From Candidatus Saccharimonadota bacterium (GTDB lineage: Bacteria; Patescibacteriota; Saccharimonadia; Saccharimonadales; UBA4665), in assembly GCA_025928155.1 (NCBI GenBank), contig JAICKC010000001.1, positions 36,829 to 100,828 on the forward strand: a DNA stretch of 64,000 nucleotides. Reading direction: 5' to 3'. The notes under the pieces were generated by a model. That model was not told the DNA's origin and did not search any database. It saw only the letters and a program-made list of their open reading frames with translations. Of the stretch, positions 34,715 through 42,963 are shown piece by piece (positions within the stretch are counted from its first letter, which is position 1; each line of letters opens with the position of its first letter). The position numbers and the translations under genes were made by a program.

Positions 34715-34799
34715 TGGTGCGGACGAGAGGACTTGAACCTCCACCCCTTGCAGGACTACCACCTCAAAGTAGCGCGTCTACCAATTCCGCCACGTCCGC
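34715..34799 (-). tRNA. tRNA-Leu (anticodon GAG)
   Basis: 85 bases, with encoded CCA at 34715-34717. Acceptor GCGGACG/CGTCCGC, D-arm with TTGGTAGACGC, anticodon loop TTGAGGT on a stem of five, long variable arm (type II), and T-loop GTTCAAG. Transcribed after tRNA-Val from the promoter at 34903-34931. Confidence 0.95.
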
Positions 34800-34813
34800 A
34801 CATAATTGTCAAA

Positions 34814-34890
34814 TGGTGGGTTGTGAGGGATTCGAACCCCCGACCCCCTCGGTGTAAACGAGGTGCTCTAGCCAGCTGAGCTAACAACCC
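34814..34890 (-). tRNA. tRNA-Val (anticodon TAC)
   Basis: 77 bases with encoded CCA (34814-34816). Acceptor GGGTTGT/ACAACCC, D-loop AGCTCAGCTGG, anticodon stem CCTCG/CGAGG around loop TTTACAC, and T-arm with GGTTCGAATCC. First of the Val-Leu tRNA pair on this strand. Confidence 0.97.
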
Positions 34891-34902
34891 ATTCAAACGC
34901 CT

Positions 34903-34931
34903 ATTCTATCTGTTTTTGGTCCTTTTTTCAA
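34903..34931 (-). promoter_or_regulatory. Promoter of the tRNA-Val/tRNA-Leu pair
   Basis: TTGAAA (34926-34931) and TAGAAT (34903-34908), 17-base spacer containing CCAAAAACAG. The same spacer sequence is found upstream of tRNA-Leu(CAG) at 47359-47387. Confidence 0.7.
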
Positions 34932-34944
34932 GGAAGTCGCGGTT

Positions 34945-36579
34945 TTAGCTGTGCGGCATGTGATCGTAGAGATGCTCGAGACCGTAGGTGCTGCGCACGA
35001 GCGGGCGCACATCGTCCATACGTACACCGACTTTGACGCCCGGGTTGAGGGTACCGTAGGGGTCAAAAATTTGCTTCACTTTCGTGAATAATTCGTAAAC
35101 CTCCGGGCCGTACAAGTATGGCAAATACGGCGCGCGCAGGCGGCCGTCACCGTGCTCACCGCTAGTGCTGCCGCCGAGCGAGAAAATGAGCTGGTAGTAG
35201 GTGTCCATAATGCGGAAGGCTTTTTGGCGGTCACCTACCTGGGAAAGGTCGAGAAATGGCTGCATATGGATATTACCATCGCCGGCGTGACCCCACAGGG
35301 CGACCTGCAGGCGCTCGTTAGCAAAGATCTGGTAGGCGCCACTCACGAGCTCCTGCAGCTTTTCGGGCGGCACAATGCCGTCTTCTATGATAGGTACGGC
35401 TTTGAGCTGGCCCTCGCTATGGGAAAGGACACTGGCGGCGGCATCGCGGACTTTCCAGAGTCGCGTCTGGCCGGCTAGATCGCTGGCACTTGTCACGCGG
35501 GAGGCAAGCTCGCTCAGGACTTTTTCGGTGCGCCTGACGATTTTCTTGCGCTGGCGGCCCTCGTCATCGAACTCTATGAGTAGGGCTACGGCTGGGAAGG
35601 GTTTGCTGACAATGTCCTTGAGCTGGTTAGGGTTTAGCCGGTCGATGAGCGCCAGCAGCTGGCCGTCAACCATCTCAATGGCACTGGGAAGCTGTGGGGT
35701 GGCACGCAGCTCTAGAATAGCTTGCACGGCCTTTTCGACGCTCTCAAACTCGGCCAAGAAGAGTTCTTTTTGCGGATTGTAAACCTCGGTTTCGAAGGTG
35801 ATTTCGGTCACGATGCCAAGCGTGCCCTGGCTGCCGACAATCAGTGGTGTGAGGTCAAAACTCCCGTCGCGCCGTTTGATATCGAGCAGATCGTAGCCGG
35901 CCGAGTTTTTGGTGACTGACAGGTCGAGCTTTTCAATAACTTCGCGGTTGTCTTCGAGCAGCGCATTGAACGAGCGGTAAATTTCACCCTCGAGTGTCTG
36001 GAGCTGGAGCTTTTTGTTGAGCTCGCGCTTACTGAGCCGGAAGGTTTCGACAACTTCACCGTTCGCTAGCACCACACGCAAAGATTTTACAAAGCCCCGC
36101 GTCGCGCCGTATTTGAGCGTTTTATCACCGCTGGCATTATTGGCTACGGCTCCGCCCACAGTACTGTATTCGTAGCTTTCGGGATATGGCGGCAAAAAAC
36201 GTTCGTGAGTGTGCAGGGTTTGTTCCAAGCGGCCGTAGTTGAGGCCAGGCTCTACGGTGACCACGCCGCTTTTTGGGTCGAGCTCTACAATGCGGTTCAT
36301 GTGAGCCGGGAAGACTAACATAATGCCGCTGCCCAACGCTGCCCCACCCTGGTCGGTGCCACTGCCTCGGGCGGTAATGGGGATAATGCGGCCGCGCTCC
36401 GCCAGTTGCCAGGTGAAGCGGGCGGTTTTACGGACGTCCTGCTCACCCCGCGGATACACGACCAACGACGGCGTCAACGTAAAAATGCTCGCGTCGGTCG
36501 CGAAATATTTACGGGCATCCGAGCTCACCATAACCTCGCCCAGCAAGTGCTCCTGCAAATAATGCGCAGCCTTACTCAT
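34945..36579 (-). CDS. FAD-linked oxidase (GlcD / D-lactate dehydrogenase type)
   Basis: 544 residues, soluble. FAD_binding_4 (PCMH) domain at about 30-220: VVYPRGEQDVRKTARF, PITARGSGTDQGGAALG (FAD pyrophosphate loop), PGLNYGRLEQ and TVGGAVANNASGDKTLKYG. FAD-oxidase C domain from about 260, with LWGHAGDGNIHMQP and GEHGDGRLRAPYL, typical of D-lactate/glycolate dehydrogenases. The Fe-S partner is not seen nearby. Oxidises a 2-hydroxyacid; electron acceptor unknown. Stand-alone, next to the tRNA promoter. Confidence 0.9.
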   Translation of the reverse strand: MSKAAHYLQEHLLGEVMVSSDARKYFATDASIFTLTPSLVVYPRGEQDVRKTARFTWQLAERGRIIPITARGSGTDQGGAALGSGIMLVFPAHMNRIVELDPKSGVVTVEPGLNYGRLEQTLHTHERFLPPYPESYEYSTVGGAVANNASGDKTLKYGATRGFVKSLRVVLANGEVVETFRLSKRELNKKLQLQTLEGEIYRSFNALLEDNREVIEKLDLSVTKNSAGYDLLDIKRRDGSFDLTPLIVGSQGTLGIVTEITFETEVYNPQKELFLAEFESVEKAVQAILELRATPQLPSAIEMVDGQLLALIDRLNPNQLKDIVSKPFPAVALLIEFDDEGRQRKKIVRRTEKVLSELASRVTSASDLAGQTRLWKVRDAAASVLSHSEGQLKAVPIIEDGIVPPEKLQELVSGAYQIFANERLQVALWGHAGDGNIHMQPFLDLSQVGDRQKAFRIMDTYYQLIFSLGGSTSGEHGDGRLRAPYLPYLYGPEVYELFTKVKQIFDPYGTLNPGVKVGVRMDDVRPLVRSTYGLEHLYDHMPHS

Positions 36580-36660
36580 TACCTCTCCACCGGGTTCTCA
36601 TAGCTGCCATCATGATAGCATAAACGACTTGTTTGTACGAAAAAAGCAGCCGCTCGGTAC

Positions 36661-36689
36661 TTGCTAGTGTACTACTATGGTAGTACACT
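36661..36689 (+). promoter_or_regulatory. Promoter of the first GntR-ABC cassette with embedded operator
   Basis: TTGCTA (36661-36666) and TACACT (36684-36689), 17-base spacer. The palindrome AGTGTACTAC-TATG-GTAGTACACT (36666-36689) fills the spacer and -10, the expected place for a YtrA-type GntR repressor site. Confidence 0.75.
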
Positions 36690-36698
36690 GAGGCTAGC

Positions 36699-37103
36699 AT
36701 GATATTTCATATCAGTAGCCGTTCGGGTGTACCGCCGTACCTTCAAATTGTGCAACAGGTCAAGCAGGATATTCGGCTGGGGCTGCTCGAGGAGGGCGAC
36801 AAGCTCCCTGCTGTACGAGAAGTGGTCACCATGATCGCTATCAATCCGAACACAGTTGTCAAAGCGTATCGAGCGCTGGAGGCGCAGGGGTACATAGAAA
36901 AGCGTTCGGGCATCGGTACGTTCGCATCTAAACCACCGCCAGCACCACCGCCGGGCGTGCAGGCTGCCTTGCTTGCTAAATTGAATGAATGGATAGCCGA
37001 AACCAAGGCCGCCGGTTTGGACGAAGAGGCGGCCGAAGCGTTATTTACCACAGCACTGCGTAATAAGAGAGGGGAATCACATGACGCAAGCAGTACAAAC
37101 TAA
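36699..37103 (+). CDS. GntR family regulator, YtrA subfamily (copy 1)
   Basis: 134 residues. Short GntR protein with winged helix MIFHISSRSGVPPYLQIVQQ, LPAVREVVTMIAINPNTVVKAYRALEAQGYI and IGTFAS. C-terminal helix only (about 35 residues), as in YtrA. Lies just after a 24-base palindrome that overlaps its promoter. Its stop overlaps the ATPase start by 23 bases. Likely autorepressor of this cassette, responding to an envelope-targeting compound. Confidence 0.9.
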   Translation: MIFHISSRSGVPPYLQIVQQVKQDIRLGLLEEGDKLPAVREVVTMIAINPNTVVKAYRALEAQGYIEKRSGIGTFASKPPPAPPPGVQAALLAKLNEWIAETKAAGLDEEAAEALFTTALRNKRGESHDASSTN

Positions 37104-37995
37104 GCTCAAATACGCGATTGAGACGAGCGGTCTTGGAAAAAGGTACCGCTCCTTTTGGGCACTGAAGGACTGCGCGGTTACCGTGCCGCAAGGCAGTGTT
37201 ACAGCGTTGGTCGGCCCGAATGGCGCGGGCAAGACCACGCTGCTTAAACTATTAGTAGGCCTGAATCGGCCAAGCGCCGGTGCGGCGGTAGTGCTCGGGC
37301 AAACACCGAATCAAACAACTGAATATTTGTCAGAAATTGGCTATCTGGCCCAGGAAATCCCGCTGTACTCTCAGTTTAGCGCTGCAGATCACTTCGCCAT
37401 GGGCGCGCATCTTGACCCGCGCTGGGATAACGACCTCGCAGTCAAGCGTTTGAACGAGCTCAAGATTCCGCTTGACCGGCCGGTTGGTAAATTATCCGGC
37501 GGCCAACGCGCACAGGTCGGTCTGGCCATGGCGCTTGCCAAGAAGCCGAGGCTGCTGCTCTTGGACGAGCCGGTGGCGGCACTTGACCCGCTGGCCCGGG
37601 TTGACTTCTTGACTTCACTTGCGCAGGCGGCGGCCGACGCGGATGGCGAGCTGACCGTCGTCATGTCTTCGCATTTGCTCGCTGATCTGGAGCGCGTTTG
37701 TGACCATGTGATAATCCTGGCTTCCGGCGAAACGCAACTCTGCGACGACATTGAGCAGGTGCTTAAAACGCATAAGTTACTCGTGGGGCCGCCAGGTGCA
37801 TTGCCCGCAAGCAACGAGTACATCGTAATCAAAGAAAGCCGTTCGTCAACGGCGGCACACGCCCTCGTACGACTTAGTAGTCTAAGGATTAGTGTCCCTG
37901 GATGGCACGTTCGTGACGTGGATATTGAAGAAATTGTCTTGGCATATATGGGACAAAGCAGAGACGCGGCAACCAGTGAAGGAGCGGCACAGTGA
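37081..37995 (+). CDS. ABC transporter ATP-binding protein (copy 1)
   Basis: 304 residues. Walker A GPNGAGKTTLLK, Q-loop IGYLAQEIPLY, signature KLSGGQRAQVGLA, Walker B LLLLDEPVAALDP and switch His in MSSHLLADLERV. C-terminal extension of about 70 residues typical of YtrB/CcmA-like drug-export ATPases. Partner permease follows with a 4-base overlap. Confidence 0.95.
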   Translation: MTQAVQTKLKYAIETSGLGKRYRSFWALKDCAVTVPQGSVTALVGPNGAGKTTLLKLLVGLNRPSAGAAVVLGQTPNQTTEYLSEIGYLAQEIPLYSQFSAADHFAMGAHLDPRWDNDLAVKRLNELKIPLDRPVGKLSGGQRAQVGLAMALAKKPRLLLLDEPVAALDPLARVDFLTSLAQAAADADGELTVVMSSHLLADLERVCDHVIILASGETQLCDDIEQVLKTHKLLVGPPGALPASNEYIVIKESRSSTAAHALVRLSSLRISVPGWHVRDVDIEEIVLAYMGQSRDAATSEGAAQ

Positions 37996-39023
37996 ATTGG
38001 TTAGTTTGGCGCCAACACCGCAAACAGTTTATAGCTCTGGCTATCATTCTCGGGGTATACGCGACTTTGGCTATACCGATCGGCCTGCACTTCTGGCGCA
38101 CGTACCAGCAGGCGCTGACAACCTGCGGTAGGACGAATACGTGCGATCAGCTCAGCAGCATGCTCTTTCAGTCGGGGTCGGACAGTAACCTGAATCCGTC
38201 TCTGCCCGGTGGTGGGGTTAATATAGTAGTCTTACTGGTGCTGGCTTTGCCGTTTTTGCTTGGTATGTTCGTCGGTGTGCCGCTTATCGCACGCGAATAC
38301 GACAAGGGTACTAATCTGCTGGTTTGGACGCGCAGTATTTCGCGGCGGAGGTGGTTGACGGCAAAGCTGCTATGGATACTTGTTGCGACAGCCGTTTTTG
38401 CCGGAGCCTTTGCTGTGCTCACGACCTGGTGGTCGAAAACGGGCAACACCCTATACGCTAATCGGTTTGATACACTCAAGTTTGATTTGCAGGGCATAGC
38501 ACCTGTTACTTACGCTGTGTTTGCTGTATCGCTTGGGATTATGCTCGGCACGTGGCTAAAGCGCATCATGGTAGCGATAGGAATTATGCTCGTTGTACTT
38601 CTGGCGCTGCAGATTACGGTAGGCGCATTTTTACGGCCGCACTATGCGACCCCCCTTACCGTTACCGCCTCGATAACGCAGGGCGCGCTGGATGCTAAGC
38701 TGCCGAGTGATGCGTGGGTCGTGAGTAGAAATTTTGTAGATCAGCATGGCACAGTAAGCAGCCACCCTTTTGATCTTCCCGACTGGCCGCCTCGGTGTCA
38801 GGCTTTGGCTAACCAGGATCAAGCTCCTGTCATTAGCGGCCACAAAGCTGGTCCGGCCGACATCGATAACTGTCTGACTGCTGCCGGATACCACCAGACT
38901 GCAAAGTACCAGCCGCGTTATCGCTACTGGAATTTCCAACGAATCGAGGCCGGCATCTATCTGGGCCTGACTGTTTTAGCGGTTGCCACCACCTACTGGC
39001 TCGTGCTAAAAAGAGACGCCTGA
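37992..39023 (+). CDS. ABC-2-type permease (copy 1)
   Basis: 343 residues, GTG start at 37992. About six membrane segments (ALAIILGVYATLAIPIG, NIVVLLVLALPFLLGMFVGVP, LLWILVATAVFAGAF, TYAVFAVSLGIMLGTW, and one ending AGIYLGLTVLAVATTYWLVL), and an extracellular loop of about 90 residues between the fifth and last. Motif PLIAREYDKGTNLLVWTRSISRRRW is a coupling helix conserved in the paralogue at 40562. Exporter of unknown substrate. Confidence 0.85.
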   Translation: MNWLVWRQHRKQFIALAIILGVYATLAIPIGLHFWRTYQQALTTCGRTNTCDQLSSMLFQSGSDSNLNPSLPGGGVNIVVLLVLALPFLLGMFVGVPLIAREYDKGTNLLVWTRSISRRRWLTAKLLWILVATAVFAGAFAVLTTWWSKTGNTLYANRFDTLKFDLQGIAPVTYAVFAVSLGIMLGTWLKRIMVAIGIMLVVLLALQITVGAFLRPHYATPLTVTASITQGALDAKLPSDAWVVSRNFVDQHGTVSSHPFDLPDWPPRCQALANQDQAPVISGHKAGPADIDNCLTAAGYHQTAKYQPRYRYWNFQRIEAGIYLGLTVLAVATTYWLVLKRDA

Positions 39024-39042
39024 GTCCCGAGCCGTTTCAAAG

Positions 39043-39073
39043 AAAAAGGTTCCATGTGTTATGGAACCTTTTT
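39043..39073 (+). terminator. Terminator after the first GntR-ABC cassette
   Basis: A 13-bp perfect stem AAAAAGGTTCCAT/ATGGAACCTTTTT with 5-base loop. The stem sequence is related to the hairpins next to repeat copies 1, 3 and 4. Confidence 0.9.
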
Positions 39074-39255
39074 TATCTGTTGCAAGCTCTGGTACGCCAC
39101 GCTGACTCTAGTGGTACCAAGTTGTGCGCAGCATACTCCCCCAATGCTACACCCAAAAAGTACGTCCGAGTCTCAACACCAGAACGGTGCAAACTTACGA
39201 AAAGACTGATGGATGCTTGCATAGCTTTACGAATCGTGTGATACTTTTACTAGTA

Positions 39256-39271
39256 ATCTAGTATACTAGAT
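39256..39271 (+). promoter_or_regulatory. Palindromic operator and -10 of the second GntR-ABC cassette
   Basis: A 16-base perfect palindrome ATCTAGTATACTAGAT containing TATACT (39262-39267) as probable -10. Different half-site from copy 1 (TAGTGTAC), so the two regulators may have separate operators. An ACTAGT overlaps upstream. Confidence 0.7.
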
Positions 39272-39274
39272 AGC

Positions 39275-39646
39275 ATGATTATACTCCGCATCAACACCCG
39301 TTCCGGAGTGCCGCCGTACCTTCAAATTGTGCAGCAAATCAAACACGACATCCGCCTGGGGCTTTTAAAGAAGGGGGACAAGCTCCCCACGGTCAAGGAA
39401 GCGGTGACGATGACGGCCGTTAACCCCAATACTGTCTTTAAGGCATATCGTGAGCTTGAGCACCAAGGTTTAGTCAAAGGGCAGCCGGGTATTGGCGTTT
39501 TCGTGCTAAATAATCCTGATACGCCGCCTGCAGATGCGCAAGCAAGGCTGACCGCTGACTTAACTCGTTGGATACAGGAAGCTCGGAAGCTGGGTCTAGA
39601 CGACGAAGCGACGGAAGCACTGTTTCATATAACATTACGCAAGTAG
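39275..39646 (+). CDS. GntR family regulator, YtrA subfamily (copy 2)
   Basis: 123 residues, paralogue of 36699 (shared RSGVPPYLQIVQQ, IKHDIRLGLL, NPNTVFKAYRELE). The recognition helix area differs (TVKEAVTMTAV against AVREVVTMIAI). Palindrome sits directly upstream. Starts the second cassette. Confidence 0.9.
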   Translation: MIILRINTRSGVPPYLQIVQQIKHDIRLGLLKKGDKLPTVKEAVTMTAVNPNTVFKAYRELEHQGLVKGQPGIGVFVLNNPDTPPADAQARLTADLTRWIQEARKLGLDDEATEALFHITLRK

Positions 39647-39662
39647 TAAGAGAGGGCAATAT

Positions 39663-40565
39663 ATGGATAACGTAGCAGCAAAAACAACCACTGCCATTCA
39701 GGCAACCGATTTAGGTAAACGGTACGGTTCGTTCTGGGCTTTAAAAGACTGCAATATTGTCGTGCCTCGTGGCAGCGTCACGGCGCTCGTCGGTCCCAAT
39801 GGCGCGGGTAAAACTACGCTCCTAAAACTTCTCGTTGATTTAAGTTCGCCAAGCGCGGGCAGTGCAACAGTCTTGGGGATGACACCGAATCAATCTTCTG
39901 GGTATCTTTCAGAGATTGGCTATTTGGCTCAAGAGATACCTCTCTATAGCCAAATGACGGTTGAAAAACATTTAGCTATGGGTGCACACCTGGATACTAA
40001 TTGGGATAATGGGTTGGCAGTCAGTCGCCTCAAAGAACTAAAAATTCCTATGGGTCGCCCGGTAGGAAAGCTGTCCGGCGGCCAACGAGCCCAAGTCGGA
40101 CTCGCCCTCGCTCTTGCTAAAAAACCAAAGCTTTTGTTGCTCGACGAACCGGTTGCGGCGCTCGACCCACTGGCCCGCGTTGAATTTCTTACCTCCCTCG
40201 CCCAAGCTGCTACCGACGCCGGTGGAGAATTGACAGTCGTTATGTCTTCGCACCTGCTCGCCGACCTTGAGCGGGTCTGTGACCACCTTATCCTCCTCGC
40301 CGCGGGCGAGACACAGCTTTGCGACAGCATTGAGCATATAATTGCGACGCACAAGCTGTTGGTCGGTCCTCGCAATGAAGCGACAAGCAGCCCGGGCTAT
40401 TCGATCATTAAAGAAACCCATGCTGTAAATGAAACTAATCTGCTCGTACGTCTGAATGACAAAAACTTTCGGAGTTCATCAAGGTGGCATGTACATGATG
40501 CCAATATCGAGGACATCGTACTTGCCTACATGGAACAAGCTAAGCAGGAAGGAGATGAACGATGA
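39663..40565 (+). CDS. ABC transporter ATP-binding protein (copy 2)
   Basis: 300 residues; Walker A GPNGAGKTTLLK, signature KLSGGQRAQVGLA, Walker B LLLLDEPVAALDP. Very close to copy 1, with the C-terminal 70 residues most diverged (SIIKETHAVNETNLLVRL). Followed by the permease with a 4-base overlap. Confidence 0.95.
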   Translation: MDNVAAKTTTAIQATDLGKRYGSFWALKDCNIVVPRGSVTALVGPNGAGKTTLLKLLVDLSSPSAGSATVLGMTPNQSSGYLSEIGYLAQEIPLYSQMTVEKHLAMGAHLDTNWDNGLAVSRLKELKIPMGRPVGKLSGGQRAQVGLALALAKKPKLLLLDEPVAALDPLARVEFLTSLAQAATDAGGELTVVMSSHLLADLERVCDHLILLAAGETQLCDSIEHIIATHKLLVGPRNEATSSPGYSIIKETHAVNETNLLVRLNDKNFRSSSRWHVHDANIEDIVLAYMEQAKQEGDER

Positions 40566-41617
40566 ATTGGTTTACCTGGGAGCAGTATAAAAAGCAATTT
40601 TTAATGCTTGGCATCGCGTTAGCATTGTATGCGGCACTTGCGATACCTTTAGGGCTGTACTTTTGGCATACCTATCAACAGGCACTCATAACCTGCAAAC
40701 AGACGAATACTTGCGGCCGGCTTACGCAGGACCTGTTTCAGTCTGGCTGGTCCCGTGTACTGAATCCTAATGCTACTGCGGGCGGCCTTACCCTTTTTAA
40801 CGTTGCTATTCTGGCAATGCCGTTCTTACTCGGTATGTTCGTAGGTGCACCACTCATTGCCCGTGAATATGCAGATGGTACTAATAAATTGATCTGGACA
40901 CGGAGCGTCTCCAGGCATAAGTGGCTCACCATTAAATTGCTGTGGATTCTCGTCGCCACGGCCATTTTTGCCGGCATTTTTGCGGCACTTACCACCTGGT
41001 GGTCCCGCGCTGGCAACGTACTGTTCTCGGACCACTTTAGTGCAACTGAATTCGCTATGCAGGGCATCGTTCCGGTGGGCTATGCCGTACTCGCAGTATC
41101 GCTTGGTGTGATGTTCGGCGCCTTATTTAAGCGAACGTTGCTAGCCTTAGCAGTTACACTGGGCGTGCTTTTGGCAGTACAGATCGCCATTCCTAATTGG
41201 GTTCGTCCGCATCTGCAAGTGCCCCACCACACAACCCTTTCGCTTTACCAGAGAAATATAGGGACGTCGGTTGGCGCAAAGACTTTTGCGTTAACCGTCC
41301 CCGCCATTCCTAGCCAACCCGGTGCCTGGGTGCTTTCCAGTCATGCTGTCAACGCTAGCGGTCAGCCGGTCACTGCTGTGCCGCCGGCCTGCCAGGGCGC
41401 ATTCGGTATCTCCCAGGGATCAGGAGGAGCGTCGGATAATGCTCAATCACAAGACCCGTTGGCCTGCCTGGCTGGCCAGGGACTCCATATCGCGGCTACC
41501 TACCAGCCTGCCTACCGGTATTGGGACTTCCAGCGCATTGAAGCAGGTGTTTACTTGGCACTCAGCTTGATTCCGATCGGCGTGACATATTGGTTGGTAC
41601 TGAAGCGAGACGCATAA
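40562..41617 (+). CDS. ABC-2-type permease (copy 2)
   Basis: 351 residues. Same layout as copy 1: MNWFTWEQYKKQFLMLGIAL start, PLIAREYADGTNKLIWTRSVS coupling segment, about six helices, an extracellular loop with four Cys-rich or Pro-rich parts (PPACQGAFGIS, PLACLAGQG), and final EAGVYLALSLIPIGVTYWL. Terminator follows at 41655. The duplicate cassettes suggest recent expansion to handle a second compound. Confidence 0.85.
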   Translation: MNWFTWEQYKKQFLMLGIALALYAALAIPLGLYFWHTYQQALITCKQTNTCGRLTQDLFQSGWSRVLNPNATAGGLTLFNVAILAMPFLLGMFVGAPLIAREYADGTNKLIWTRSVSRHKWLTIKLLWILVATAIFAGIFAALTTWWSRAGNVLFSDHFSATEFAMQGIVPVGYAVLAVSLGVMFGALFKRTLLALAVTLGVLLAVQIAIPNWVRPHLQVPHHTTLSLYQRNIGTSVGAKTFALTVPAIPSQPGAWVLSSHAVNASGQPVTAVPPACQGAFGISQGSGGASDNAQSQDPLACLAGQGLHIAATYQPAYRYWDFQRIEAGVYLALSLIPIGVTYWLVLKRDA

Positions 41618-41654
41618 AGAGAGGTCTTGGATTTACGAAAAACCACGATGAATA

Positions 41655-41697
41655 AATGCTAAGGTTCCATGATTTATATTCATGGAACCTTAGCATT
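41655..41697. terminator. Strong bidirectional hairpin terminator
   Basis: An 18-bp perfect stem (41655-41672 with 41680-41697), 7-base AT loop. Ends the second ABC cassette on the plus strand and, on the minus strand, repeat copy 3. Confidence 0.85.
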
Positions 41698-41711
41698 CGA
41701 AAAAATATTGA

Positions 41712-41828
41712 TCAAATTTTGATGCCCTTGAGCGACTTTCTTTCGAACGCCTTATGTAATGGTTGGATAAACTCGTCAACGCCTTCGAGGACATACACCG
41801 ACGGGCTAAAGCAAACCAGCTGACTCAT
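41712..41828 (-). CDS. Possible 38-residue protein carrying repeat copy 3
   Basis: ATG at 41828, preceded by AAAGGAG at 8 bases, so a real start is plausible. Product MSQLVCFSPSVYVLEGVDEF continuing to KAFERKSLKGIKI. The upstream frame ending HGMGKLQSIKGALK overlaps its ATG with TGA (ATGA), and looks like the tail of a lost gene (open from about 41909). The last 20 residues are the family shared by the four repeats. May be a relic rather than an active gene. Confidence 0.35.
   Translation of the reverse strand: MSQLVCFSPSVYVLEGVDEFIQPLHKAFERKSLKGIKI
41721..41790 (-). repeat. Dispersed repeat, copy 3
   Basis: Third copy, intact frame: VDEFIQPLHKAFERKSLKG. Followed by the 18-bp hairpin at 41655-41697. 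The remaining gap to 41963 holds only a short gene remnant. Confidence 0.55.
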
Positions 41829-41963
41829 TTTAATGCTCCTTTGATGCTCTGCAGCTTGCCCATCCCGTGGGCGCCAAGCATCTCACGCTGGTCGTGCAAG
41901 GTGGTGGGAAATTAGACACGCAATATTTCTGACTTCCGGGAAATTATAGCAGTTAGTGGACGT

Positions 41964-42572
41964 CTATGGGCTTACAGTAGTTGGGCGCAAACCATCAAGC
42001 ACAATATCGAGCACATGTTCTCGTGCCGACTTATCGCTTTGGATATATTTGCTTGACTGCAGAAGGCCCTGCATAAGAGCTACGAGTTCATCTAAGTTTA
42101 TATCCTGTCGTATCTTGCCGCTGCCTTGTGCCCGTTTAAGCAGCGCATCAAGGACCCTCAGTAGTTCGATTCTGTTACTGGTGTCGAGGGTAGCCGGGTT
42201 TCCTGTTTTCTCAAGGACAGCGACAATGATTTTTTTGGTAGTCGCTAGCTCAAACGCTCTGCGCAAGAAAAGGCGAAATGTCTCTCCTGCGTCATTTGAT
42301 GTGGCTACTAGAGCATTTGCTTCAGCGACCAAAGCCGTTACCTGACGGTCAAGTACTGCTTGCAGCAGTAGCTCCTTGGTCGAGAAGTGACGAAAAACCG
42401 TGCCAATGCCGACTCCTGCTAGCGTAGCAACTCTATCAGTCGAGGCCGCAAGTCCCTCTTCGGCGAAAACTTTTTCGGCAGCGTCCAGAATGCGTGCTTT
42501 GTTGCGAGCTGCGTCGAGGCGTAGGCTTTTCGGGGGGCGCATATTTGAATCAGGCGGTAATGGGTACAACAT
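41964..42572 (-). CDS. TetR family transcriptional regulator
   Basis: 202 residues from the ATG at 42572 (MLYPLPPDSNMRPPK); a later start at 42542 is possible, and the upstream frame to 42668 lies in the operator region and is unlikely. Helix-turn-helix: ARILDAAEKVFAEEGL, ASTDRVATLAGVGIGTVFRHF, STKELLLQAVL. C-terminal ligand domain about 70-200. Divergent from a small membrane protein gene with two dyads between, one in each promoter. Probably represses both. Confidence 0.9.
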   Translation of the reverse strand: MLYPLPPDSNMRPPKSLRLDAARNKARILDAAEKVFAEEGLAASTDRVATLAGVGIGTVFRHFSTKELLLQAVLDRQVTALVAEANALVATSNDAGETFRLFLRRAFELATTKKIIVAVLEKTGNPATLDTSNRIELLRVLDALLKRAQGSGKIRQDINLDELVALMQGLLQSSKYIQSDKSAREHVLDIVLDGLRPTTVSP

Positions 42573-42577
42573 GGAGG

Positions 42578-42607
42578 TTGACAAGCGGAGTGTTGGCTCC
42601 GTATGAT
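42578..42607 (+). promoter_or_regulatory. Promoter of the small membrane protein gene
   Basis: TTGACA (42578-42583), 18-base spacer, TATGAT (42602-42607). The spacer holds the first TetR-type dyad. Confidence 0.75.
42586..42601. promoter_or_regulatory. Probable TetR operator 1
   Basis: Dyad CGGAGTGTTGGCTCCG in the spacer of the rightward promoter. Matches the dyad at 42615-42630 (GGAG...CTCC), centres 29 bases apart. Confidence 0.65.
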
Positions 42608-42614
42608 TATTATG

Positions 42615-42630
42615 TGGAGTGACGACTCCG
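42615..42630. promoter_or_regulatory. Probable TetR operator 2
   Basis: Dyad TGGAGTGACGACTCCG, same arms as operator 1. Lies just downstream of the likely TATAAT (42631-42636, minus strand) of the regulator gene. Confidence 0.65.
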
Positions 42631-42667
42631 ATTATATCATAAAGCTTAGCGAAGAAAGGCAACAACA

Positions 42668-42952
42668 ATGCTTGAGACTATTATTTTATGTTTTATTGCC
42701 GGAATATGGTTCGGTAATGGCACACCACACTTTCTAAAGGGCATAACGAAGGAAGACTATCCATGTGGGCTTGGCAATGGTCCAGTGCCAAACTTTCTTG
42801 CCGGCTGGCTAGCCATTACCACCGCTCCGCTATTTTTATATTGGGGGCATGCCAGTAGTCATCCGCTGGCGGCATGGATAGCCGCCGCGCTCGGCGTAGT
42901 TCCGATCGGGTTATTTCATTCGTGGCATGGGGCGTTTGGGAAGAAAAGCTAG
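42668..42952 (+). CDS. Small integral membrane protein under TetR control
   Basis: 94 residues with three hydrophobic segments: ETIILCFIAGIWFGNG, FLAGWLAITTAPLFLYWG and AAWIAAALGVVPIGLFHSW. Between them are NGTPHFLKGI and GLGNGPVPN, a glycine-rich loop seen in some small transporters and DoxX-like proteins. Upstream promoter has the twin dyads, so the TetR protein likely sets its level. Role unknown; could be a stress- or drug-linked efflux component. A hairpin follows. Confidence 0.7.
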   Translation: MLETIILCFIAGIWFGNGTPHFLKGITKEDYPCGLGNGPVPNFLAGWLAITTAPLFLYWGHASSHPLAAWIAAALGVVPIGLFHSWHGAFGKKS

Positions 42953-42963
42953 CTCAGACCAAC

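Noticed and set aside
34715..34890. Prophage or integrated element at the tRNA-Val/Leu pair
   Set aside because: No integrase, phage gene or direct repeat found at these tRNA genes in the window.
36581..36660. Recoded UGA (SR1/Gracilibacteria code)
   Set aside because: TGA ends many well-defined genes in the window (for example 22740, 29073, 58650), so the standard bacterial code holds.
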